This document shows positions 55,506 to 64,000 of a DNA stretch of 64,000 bases, one piece after another. A program made the position numbers and the translations under genes. The notes beneath the pieces were generated by a model, which was not told the origin of the DNA, searched no databases, and saw only the letters and a list, made by a program, of their open reading frames with translations. The stretch comes from Apoda limacodes (lineage: Eukaryota; Arthropoda; Insecta; Lepidoptera; Limacodidae): positions 4,868,501-4,932,500 of the forward strand of contig OX291557.1 of assembly GCA_946406115.1 (NCBI GenBank), written 5' to 3'. Numbering within the stretch: the first letter of the stretch is position 1; each line of letters opens with the position of its first letter.

Positions 55506-57555
55506 CGGCAGTCTGTGACTATTTTCATCTGGTTTCTTACTTCAGTTTCTTGTTATTGGATGTTGAAAATGAATGAAAGTTTTCCTATTACCGTTGTTGT
55601 TAGTTTTAACAAGTAATGAAATTTTCAGTTTTCGATACTGAATTTGAAAACTTATTTTCTTGTTACAAGCTTTCGTGTTCCTTGCAAAGTTCTCCTAGTG
55701 TAATTTCTTGTCCGAGAGTTCAGTCGCTGTTATATATATACGTACTCGTATTTTTGTCCACCTAAACTCATTTATGATCTAACTCTTAAAATCTGATAAT
55801 ATAAGATTTTCTTTGTAACTTATATCAATATTTTGTAGGCATTCACTTTGTTCCGTATCTAATCGGGACTGGCGCGAGTCGAGTTTCCGCATTGTGTTCT
55901 CGAAGAATAACCAATCTTGCCTCACGCTCAACGGCGACGGAATTTAAAACAAAAAAAATTTAAAAATTATAACACATCTAAGTTATGACTCTACACGATT
56001 TTTTAACATAAAAAATGGCTATGTGTGAGTAGAAAAAATCTAGCTAGTTCCACATCTCACTTAAGTTTATATACGACATTAAATTAGATTACACTTCACT
56101 TCACTGCCCGTTCCCCGTAGGTGATAGCGTAATAATATGTAGCCTATATGTTGACCCGACTTCTTAATAATATTCGTGCCAAATTTATAGTAAATCCATG
56201 CAGTACTTTTTGAGTTTATCCCGGACATACATACAGACAAAAATTCTAAAACTATATTTTTGGCTTCGGTATCGATTTTAGATCACACCCCAAGTATTCT
56301 TTTTAAAAAATATTCAATGTACAGTTTTGACTTTCCTACCATTTTATTATATGTATAGATGTATAGATATACCAATTAATATTAGCTTGCATATTGTTTA
56401 CGCAAATTAGACATAGCAACACAAGTTGTTGTCGATATACGATACGAGCACCTTTGCTCATAGCAGCATTAACTAAGAAAAATGTTTTTTCCCAGTGATC
56501 GTATTTAACTTCATTGCCGTCCGCGATTGGTCTTAAGTTAAAACGTTCACTGCCTTTTTTTTAATGCTGAATAGTTCAATAAAATCTAATCAAAACAATA
56601 AAAAGGCAATTCGAACCTTAACTTTTAGGATAAGTAGCTGGAGCTACTAACATTAAGCCAATTTTGCCGTAGACAACGTTGTGAAATTATAGATACTATT
56701 AAGCTCAATGCCTATTAGAACACTACTACTAACTAAGAACTAAACAGTAGTCGTTCATTGCCCACGAGTTTAGTATCTGTGTGTGTGTAATATTTCTGTG
56801 AGTGTGAGTAACAGGATCGTATACCAAGTGAGTTGGTTTTCTTGTACTATATGTACTTTTGCAATCGACTGTACATTAGGTACTGTTGAGATAAAATGGT
56901 TTATAATCGACATTTACCAAACGTCACGTCTTATATGATACGACATTCACTGTACCTCACGTTGCTTTATTGATATTCAAATGATGTGACTTCCTACTCT
57001 TCAATAAATTATATTCTAAGCCCTCATGTAAGAAAGGGTGTCATGCCTTGAAAGTCTTCCGTGTGCAATTAGTTATTGGAATGCAAGGTTCTTATGCAGA
57101 TGGTTTAGGTTCGATCTTGAGTCGGTACTTTTGATTTTTATTTTCTTAAGTACGGATGATACGGATGGATTCCATTTTGGAACGAAAAGCGCTGTGGGTG
57201 TTGGCAATCAAAAGTGGCATACATAGTCCACTTTCTAAATTCCTTATTTAAATAAGGTTGTTTTTTTATCGATATTTGTTGAAAATCAACTCAAATTCCG
57301 CGCTTCCAGTAGAATTTATAAGCCGTGGTCTGAGAACACTAAAACTTTTTGGACAACCAAAAAACTTATTTTCGCTTCAGGTGTCATGAGAGCTGGCGCT
57401 TACCGCGCACAAAGTCTGAAGTTAACTATATAGCGGGGTAATGCTTTCAGTAAGCTCGTTACAATGTCACAAGATGGTGGTTTAGATGAGTTAATATTGT
57501 TTTAACATACTTACTCATAATATAAGTTTTGAAATTTACGCGTTCCATTACTAAT
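55506..57555. other. AT-rich gap with one repeat fragment
   Basis: 56100-56250 contains 'cccgttccccgtaggtgata' and 'ccaaatttatagtaaatcca', a diverged piece of a repeat-D-like element. The frame 57038..57226 has no recognisable domain. Nothing else. Confidence 0.5.
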
Positions 57556-57699
57556 TTAAAAATAATAAAACGGGATCAAACGCGTCGTTACTTACGTAGA
57601 CTGTCTACCTGTGCCCAAGGTGTAACCCAGCCGAAACGGCGGGAAAAAGGTATATTTCGCCAAATGACGACGCGGGATTACCCGTTTTATTATTTTTAA
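57556..57699. mobile_element. Foldback MITE, 144 bp
   Basis: The ends are inverted repeats: 'ttaaaaataataaaacggg' at the left, complemented by 'cccgttttattatttttaa' at the right, and further in 'acgcgtcgtta' against 'tgacgacgcg'. The centre is GC-richer. No coding capacity. Confidence 0.8.
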
Positions 57700-58677
57700 T
57701 ATACTTACTTATACTTACCGGGCGATACGGAAATTACAAACTCGAGTCATTTAAGCCTTCGGCATTCTCTTTTTAATAATTCTCTCCTTACCACCCTTAA
57801 TACACAATGTACTATTAGTGCTCTGTTCTTTAGGTATTTACAATAAATATATAGTTTTAAGTTGACATATAATTTTAGTTTTATAAATGACTTAATCGAT
57901 AAATTATAACTGATACGATGTTAAAAATAAATAAATTATAACTACTTATATGTTTTTTGCTTGGTGTATGTTTGCAATACTCCTGCTTTGTACCAACTTA
58001 AATACCTAAACATGCTTTATACTAACAATAACGAATTTGTTACCAGCATAGTAAAGTTGTGCTAAGTGACGGGAATAAGTGAATTTAGACTGTGGGAAAA
58101 TATTGAAGTTGTACGCTTAGGTGATTAAATTCTGGTGCCCAAATTGTGCAGAAGTTTTGAATTTTATAAAAAAGGCGGGATGCATGTATACAAAAATAGA
58201 ATTTTTTAGCGAACCGGTTTGAAAATGACTTTCGGTCATAACAAAAGATCTTCAGTACAATTTTATAAAAGTTGCTAGCTTCTAAAAAAAGCTAGATTCA
58301 AAGAGCATTAAATTCGTAAAATAAGTAAATCTTTTTGAAATGTGGTAACAGTTGGTAAAATTGATGGTGATATTTTGAGTACTTAAATTCCCTACATTCA
58401 CCGCAACCCTCGAGTAGTTTCATGCATGAGCTGAACGGCAACCGCGAACCAATAAAACATTCATATGAGAAATATCGACAGCAGTCGTCGAATGACGTCA
58501 GTACACTACTGCTGAGATTGTACACAACAGATATATCAACAGTACATTTTATCTTACCTAAACTTTTACATCCGGCGTATCTTTACTTTGATGCGTGTTT
58601 ATTTATAATGGCTAAAATTTAATTTAAAATTGTACCATATACATGATGTGCTAAATGTGAGCTTGTATACGTTATGA
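57700..58677. other. AT-rich gap
   Basis: Overlapping short frames on both strands at 58298-58622 lack recognisable domains. No supported feature. Confidence 0.5.
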
Positions 58678-58895
58678 AAAGGGGAACTCCCCTCCTGGTG
58701 CCAACTCACCTTAGGGTTCTAGGCTCACGCTGGTCGAAGGGACGACCCCAAGAGCGACAACCTAAGCCGAGGCTCTCCACGCGGGAAGCCCTTGAGCATT
58801 GGGCGCTATATGGGCTTAGACACCATCAGAGTCTCGCCACAAAAGCCCGGTGGAGCAGTATTGGCTGTACCAGCCAACTGCAGTCAGTTCAGAAA
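58678..58895. other. GC-rich island, unidentified
   Basis: About 215 bp of markedly higher GC content ('cgaagggacgaccccaagag', 'cctaagccgaggctctccac') between AT-rich flanks, open in the plus frame (74 codons, Arg-rich, no motif). The sharp edges suggest an inserted element such as a SINE or a LINE 3' end rather than a gene. Confidence 0.4.
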
Positions 58896-59698
58896 TAAAA
58901 AATGGTACATCTATAATAAAAATACATCCCTTATAGACATAGTTGCGTAAATCTAGAATCTTGAAATTACTGTGTGTTAATTTTCTTACAACTTTATCAA
59001 TGTTAATATGTGACCGTTCAAATAAAGTGAAGCTTACTTCAATAAATTCATGATTGAGTTAAAAGCAAAGTTTCACTTTCGTTTCAAGTTTCCTTTTCAC
59101 AGTAAAGTGGTCTTCAGAAGTTTTGTTTCAGTTTTAAAGTTGGTGCAGGAATTTCAGTGTTCTGTTTTATTTAGTTCTTGCTTTGTTCGTCGGACAGTCA
59201 CGGTTCTCAATCAGAAATAAAGAAGTCTTTACTGAGATTATAATAATAACTTCTTTTCAAGATAATTACTCAAATGGGTGCGATTGAAATTGTTAGATAT
59301 GAGTTTTGAGACATATTTGAAATCAATTGCGACTATTTTAAGAATCATAAATATGTGTGTGTGTGTGCGTGTGTATACGTGCTTATATAGTTTATGTATG
59401 TACTTGAGCTTTGTTTGCGATCGGATATCTTGTAAACTAATAGATCGACTTTTTGGCCGAAAAGGGCTTTTTTGACCCCTCAATTTTTTGCCTTTTATGT
59501 CGCAATCAAACTAAAAAGTTTTTCAAAATTTTTCTTCTACTAAGTTCTGTTAGTTTTTCCAGGGGGCTAAATTTAAAACTTTTATCTTCGATATAGATTA
59601 ACTTCGAATACGTTTTTATGGTGAATAATTCAAATCTTTTAAATGGCTGCTGCCAAACCATTCTTTTACCAATTACATTATTTTCCATTTTTTCTCCC
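58896..59698. other. AT-rich gap with (tg)n microsatellite
   Basis: (tg)n at about 59351-59375. No gene. Confidence 0.6.
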
Positions 59699-59782
59699 TT
59701 TTTTTTATACCACTAAGGTGGCAAACAAGCCTATGGTCAGCCTGATGGTAAGCGGTCACCGTGGCCTTTGAACGCTTGTAGG
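59699..59782 (-). mobile_element. LINE-A 3' terminus fragment (A10)
   Basis: 'accactaaggtggcaaacaa' through 'gcggtcaccgtggccttt', with T-rich tail at 59695-59707. Confidence 0.85.
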
Positions 59783-59935
59783 GTGTAATGTGCAACATAG
59801 TACATTACTGCCGCGGTCCGTAATGCAGCGTAACCGGGCGATTGTGAGTATGCGGGCCGAGAGTTCGGTTATGCTCAGTTGTGGCCAAGGCTTATATAGT
59901 GCTTTTCTCAAACAAACAATAACATAATAACTTAC
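59783..59935. repeat. Dispersed repeat G (inverted partner at 39640-39700)
   Basis: 'gctcagttgtggccaaggct' + 'tatatagtgcttttc' is the complement of 'gaaaaagcactatacaagcc' + 'ttgtccacaactgagc' at 39643. The upstream part 'gccgcggtccgtaatgcagc' is unshared. Confidence 0.6.
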
Positions 59936-60005
59936 GGTCAGTTAAAAAATTTAAAATATAAATCAGTAGTTTGATAAATGTTTATTTTGATCAGGCTATT
60001 TGGCG

Positions 60006-60612
60006 TTGATTCTCACGCAACCAAGAGGAAGGGAATTTATCAGCTCGACATCGAAGTGGACGTCGGCAGCAAATTGATGCGACTCAAAGAAGATTTATGG
60101 TAGACCAATGGTTTCATACCGTCTGCTGTGTTTGGGAACATGTTTAATACACACTGTTTGTCGAGCTCTGCATATTGAAGGATTGCATCATAGATAGTCA
60201 GCTAAAAAACCCTTTTTAACTAATATCCATAAACAAAATAGATTGTTGTTTGCAAGGGAGTATTTAGATTTTCACCGATGAGAAGTCGTTTGTATCATCC
60301 CGAAACGGGAGGCTTTATTTGTGGCGCAAAACCCGTTATGCAGAACAAAACTGTTGTCCCAAATATGGAATCTGGACGGATATCACTTAATATGTGGGGG
60401 TGGATGACTGCGGCTGATCCATAGAAAACCTATGGGGTTTGATGGTCCAAAGATGGGACATGCGAAATGAAAGAACTACAGAGTCATTAGGGTTCACTGT
60501 GTAGAAATTTAGGACAATATAAGAGGAACAGATCTGTTCTAATATAGTCGGATCTATGCAGCGGCGCTTGCTTGCTGTAATTGAAAATAATGGAGGTTAT
60601 ACAACTTTAAAA
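60006..60612 (+). pseudogene. Tc1-like transposase relic
   Basis: Plus strand, many frameshifts and stops. In order: an N-terminal helix region with GRRQQIDATQRRFMV near 60055-60100; IFTDEKSF near 60270-60290 with the second catalytic Asp; NGRLYLWRKTRYAEQN near 60305-60350; IENLWGLMVQRW near 60422-60457, where the usual preceding Asp-x-Asn-Pro is lost; and RRLLAVIENNGGYT at 60560-60605. The order and spacing match Tc1/mariner-superfamily DDE transposases of the Tc1 type. Terminal repeats were not found. Inactive. Confidence 0.8.
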
Positions 60613-61284
60613 TCTTAAAAACTTTTGCAAAGGTCGTGCCTCTGGGGTTTGTGAATCTTTTAAAAAAATCTTTTCAAAAATAAATCTTGTCAATAATAAA
60701 GCACCACTGGAAGAAAAGAAATGGGCTGTATGGTCATAGTACCTTCGCCTATCTTTTGCTAAGTGAACGAAATAATAATCGCACTTTGTTAGTCTATGCA
60801 ACATATACATAAATATTTAGGTTCTTTCACATTGCAAATTTTGATTTTTGATGATTTGAGGTTTTATCAATGTTGTGATTAGAAAACCAGTTAAAGACTG
60901 TGACAATAAAGGTAATTATGTAAATATTTTATTGATTTGTGGGTGTTAATTACCAGAAAAAGTGAGCATTAAGTAAAGTTTACAAGATTTGCAAAAAGAG
61001 TCCGAGTCAGGTTAAGTACTAAATATATCAGATTATCTGTCCGTCGATACTGTTTTGCTATCGTGTCGTTATCGTTATCGCCCAATGTGAAAGCAGCCAA
61101 TAGGGATATGATTCCAGAAGAGAGAGGGAGAAGCTGGTAACAAAGCTTTCACAAACGAGAATAGGTAAGTATATATTAGTTAGGTTTAGGATAACCTTGT
61201 GTTCCACACTCATAGGTATAACCCCATAAAACTGAAATGCGAGGGAATGATAACGCTGTAGATATATATTTTCGTGACGTTCTA
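60613..61284. other. AT-rich gap
   Basis: No supported feature. Confidence 0.6.
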
Positions 61285-61430
61285 TTTTTTTTTTATACCT
61301 CTAAGTTGGCAAAGAAACGCACGGTCTGCCTGATGGTAAGCGGTCACCGTGGCCTATGGACGCTTGTAACACCAGGCTTGTAAAAATCCAATAACTTCTT
61401 TCTTGAATAACCCCATACTGTAATCTATTT
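61285..61430 (-). mobile_element. LINE-A 3' fragment (A11)
   Basis: 'acctctaagttggcaaagaa', 'gcggtcaccgtggcctatgg' and 'caataacttctttcttgaat' correspond to the last 140 bp of LINE-A. Diverged. Confidence 0.8.
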
Positions 61431-61840
61431 GAATCGCATATAAATATAGTTAAAATTTTGGTTTGTGATGTCAAACGCAAGTAAAATATATATTTATGCA
61501 CTACTTCATTAGAGATAATTTATAGTTTTTTTTCCTTTATAACAAACACACATAAAACTTGCACACTACGTAAATAGTATGTCTTGCGTGACTGAAAGGA
61601 GTTTAGATAGTTTGCACGCAATGGCTGTATTTTACACCGTGCCGAACAAAATATTAATGAGCGCGCGAATCGTGTTTTTTTTCGTGAAATTTTCTTTAAC
61701 GTTATACTGGTGATAAACCATCCAGTAATGTTTATAAATGAACCACATCCTCGTTCTTAATATAATATATTAGATCCTTACATATGATATTGGTGTTATA
61801 TGTATATGGAGAAGCAAAACTATTTTTTTTTTTAATTTAA
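61431..61840. other. AT-rich gap
   Basis: No supported feature. Confidence 0.6.
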
Positions 61841-62080
61841 TCAATCAAAGTAGGTACCTTTGTGATCTATGCACTTTTGCCATTTGCTGAAAAAATTGCG
61901 GGAACGAGAATCAACAAAATATTTGAAGGTGTTTTGGACCGCCTCATTTGAATGGTTTTTTTTTCCCATTAAGAAATTATCCAAATTCTAAAAAAGTGGT
62001 AATCGGTTGGACCAAGATCCGGGGAGTTTGGTGGGTGACGGAGACATTCCAATTTTAGGTCCTCTAGTTTCTCCACAGGT
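61841..62080 (-). pseudogene. mariner-like transposase C-terminal relic
   Basis: Minus strand. KLEDLKLECLRHPPNSPDLG (62010-62075) followed by PTDYHF, with the third catalytic Asp in SPDL, then NTFKYFVDSRSRNFF and the terminal SKWQKCIDHKGTYFD-stop ending at 61841. These are the hallmark C-terminal motifs of mariner (DD34D) transposases. A frameshift lies near 61960. The N-terminal two thirds cannot be followed beyond about 62100. Confidence 0.82.
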
Positions 62081-62675
62081 CTTAAGACCTATATCTTAAC
62101 TTTGAAAAAGAATTCCGGACAAGGTCCATTGCGTTACGGTTCAATTGAGGAAACTCATGTCAAACATTTATATTTGTGGTTTAGCAAACTTGTTCCATAT
62201 TATCCTTTTCTCTATTTTATTACAGTTCTCCTTATCCTTTCAAAACGGTAAAAACGAACTCTTATGATGATTGAATTCAAGGGGAAACCAAGCCAAAAGT
62301 GTATTACAGAAAATTATAACCAACTGTATTCGAAGATATCTTCAAGCTTTACATTAACATTCTAACAGGCAGGCTTCCTAATGATCATAAACTTGAAAAA
62401 GGTCATATCTTTCATCCTACTTTACCCGTTCTAGGTAAGAATATTTCTCTCTCATGTATACTTATTACCTAGAGAACTTAACCTTCAGAAAGAGATATAG
62501 TCCAACTCGAATTTCTCAGTGCTGAAAGATGAAAGAGACCTACAACCAGTATGTATTCCTATTGATGATGTATGGTATTAAGAGCTACGGGGCGATTTTC
62601 TTACTTTAATCTGGATCGTCTTAAGTCCATTAAAATTCCATGACCGCGCGCATGTATTTAATCGTGAAGTTCACA
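62081..62675. other. Gap, possibly decayed mariner sequence
   Basis: No motif can be secured. Confidence 0.4.
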
Positions 62676-63053
62676 ATACCACATACTATGTGCCACTACA
62701 CAATACTACAGACTATGTACCACTACATAATACCACATACTATGTACCACTACACAATACCACATACTATGTACCACTACACAATACCCCAGACTATGTA
62801 CCACTTCACAATACTACAGACTATGTACCACTACATAATACCACATACTATGTACCACTACACAATACCCCAGACTATGTACCACTTCACAATACTACAG
62901 ACTATGTACCACTACATAATACCACATACTATGTACCACTACACAATACCACAGACTATGTACCACTTCACAATACTACAGACTATGTACCACTACATAA
63001 TACCACATACTATGTACCACTACACAATACTACAGACTATGTACCACTACACA
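62676..63053. repeat. Tandem array, 14 copies of a 27 bp unit with a three-unit higher order
   Basis: The unit is close to 'taccactacacaataccaca' + 'tactatg'. Variants (cacatac / cagactatg, cactac / cacttc, aca / acc) recur every third unit over the middle nine copies, giving an 81 bp higher-order repeat. Because 27 is divisible by three, two plus frames stay open for 133-167 codons; these encode only repeating nonapeptides and have no sign of being genes. Confidence 0.95.
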
Positions 63054-63389
63054 ATATCTACGCGCGCAGCAATAGTAATAGCAATAGTTGACCACCAGCA
63101 AGTAAGGTATCTTCGGTATTGCAGAAAAGGTTTTCATAAATGAACACCTCTAGCTTAAAAATAAACAGCTTTCTCGTCAAGTTAGAGAGCTTGGCACAAA
63201 ACATAACTACAGATATGCATGGGTCAGACATGCTACAATACTTGTACGGAAAACTGAGATTAAATTAGAGATACAATTACTTTAAGGCTAACTACGAATA
63301 ATCAAAAAAGATTTGAGTGAAATTGATTGGGACCAATTACTTTCTCATTTGATAGCTGAAGTTGCAGTTGAATTGTTTTATGAGACCTT
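63054..63389. other. AT-rich gap
   Basis: No supported feature. Confidence 0.6.
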
Positions 63390-63830
63390 ATACGTCAGTC
63401 GGACTCGCGCACGAAGTCTCCGTATCTATAAAAATGGGCCAAAAAATTCACGTTTGTTGTATGGAAATTAAATTACCCATTAAATATTTGTTTTATTGTA
63501 ATTTAATTATTTATTTTTTAAGTGCCTATAAAACCTCATATTCTGTGAATATTTTAAGCGTCTACTTTCGTTACCGCTATCAATATCGAGCAAAATCGAG
63601 CAAAAAAATTACGTTTGTTGTATTGGAGCCCCCTGAAATATTTATTTTATTCTGTTTTTAGTATTTGTGTTATAGCGGCAACAGAAATATATCTTCTGTG
63701 AAAATTTCAACTGTCTATCTACATGATTTCATGACAAACAGCCTGGTGACGGACGGACGGAGAAGGGAGTCATCGTAATAGGGTCCCGCTTTTTACCCTT
63801 TAGGTATACGGCACCCTAGAAACATACACC
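63390..63830 (+). repeat. Lepidopteran dispersed repeat (gccaagtgcg family), most complete copy
   Basis: Starts 'cagtcggactcgcgcacgaa', includes 'ctgtctatctacatg', 'acagcctggtgacggacgga' and 'gtaatagggtcccgcttttt', and ends 'acggcaccctagaaa'. It provides the reference order used for the fragments at 1590 and 1897. Confidence 0.75.
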
Positions 63831-64000
63831 ATAGTCGGTGTCAAAAATATCGTGCTTTCCCACTTAGTTTTCCCTCCCTTTTTTAATACACATATTAAAG
63901 AATAAAACTAAAGCGTGGAAAAAGTGGAAAACTTATGGTAATATTTCAGACTACGAAATTTTTTCTTAATACCGAACTAGTTTTAATCGCGAATTTGATA

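Noticed and set aside
62640..63143. 167-codon and 133-codon frames
   Set aside because: Open only because the 27 bp repeat unit is a multiple of three; the products are pure nonapeptide repeats with no start or signal support.

Overview
The window is nuclear DNA from an insect, almost certainly a moth or butterfly. The evidence is the AT-rich background, GT-AG introns, TATA/AATAAA signals, and dispersed repeats that I recognise as widespread in Lepidoptera: the 'gccaagtgcgagtcggactcgcgcac'-type repeat, two tRNA-derived SINEs, and LINE 3' ends reading 'accactaaggtggcaaac' or 'gatcgctNNNtagcgataagaccgcc'. There is no bacterial gene layout, CRISPR array, rRNA or free-standing tRNA gene. Most open frames in the window are pieces of transposons, their antisense shadows, or chance frames in AT-rich DNA.

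Host genes are sparse. The one I can build in full is a three-exon, minus-strand gene (34013..35789, TATA at 35899) for a 69-residue secreted Kazal-type inhibitor; splice phases, cysteine spacing, signal peptide and polyA signal all agree. Weaker host candidates are a TATA/initiator promoter with a short first exon (24114..24170), two exon-like segments at 5982..6081 and 32603..32705 that lie in a duplicated block, a symmetric phase-1 exon at 6555..6719, a 78-codon signal-peptide frame at 50855..51088 (minus), and a small signal-peptide frame at 18219 with a one-base frameshift at an A run.

Mobile DNA, left to right. LINE-A is a non-LTR family with an apurinic-type endonuclease and reverse transcriptase. 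It has about a dozen copies (3279-5763, 21551-22561, 23803-24068, 33211-33804, 39887-42741, 51614-51990 and several 45-140 bp tails); one 2.4 kb copy has inserted inside another. A P-element/THAP9-type transposase relic with recognisable exons lies at 8872-11720. LINE-B, a CR1-like family, is at 27360-29610, with relatives at 15040-15242 and 20465-21045. A short LTR element with both LTRs, primer-binding site and polypurine tract but only about 490 bp inside is at 22826-23675. Two piggyBac-like short elements with TTAA target sites are at 16942-17358 and 30373-30816. LINE-C, a distinct GC-rich retroelement 3' end, is at 37243-38312. A pogo-like element with TIRs and internal iterated motifs is at 47380-48971. 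A Tc1-like relic (60006-60612), a mariner relic (61841-62080), SINEs (25585-25850, 50095-50390) and foldback/MITE-like structures complete the list.

Large-scale structure: the sequences at 16478-20000 and 43395-46015 are diverged collinear copies of each other about 27 kb apart. They carry different later insertions, so one copy shows the 'empty site' of the other. The right-hand copy also holds three long inverted repeats in 2.4 kb, including a near-perfect palindrome of about 390 bp at 43466-43853. Tandem arrays with 73, 28, 29, about 77 and 27 bp units lie at 12951, 15970, 17619, 38491 and 62676.

The features do not form an operon or a pathway. The picture is a transposon-dense intergenic region with one small secreted-inhibitor gene and a few possible host exons. 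I did not find a convincing new molecular system. The most useful observations are the nested insertion, the filled/empty-site pairs, the palindrome, the iterated motif in the pogo-like element, and the Kazal gene.
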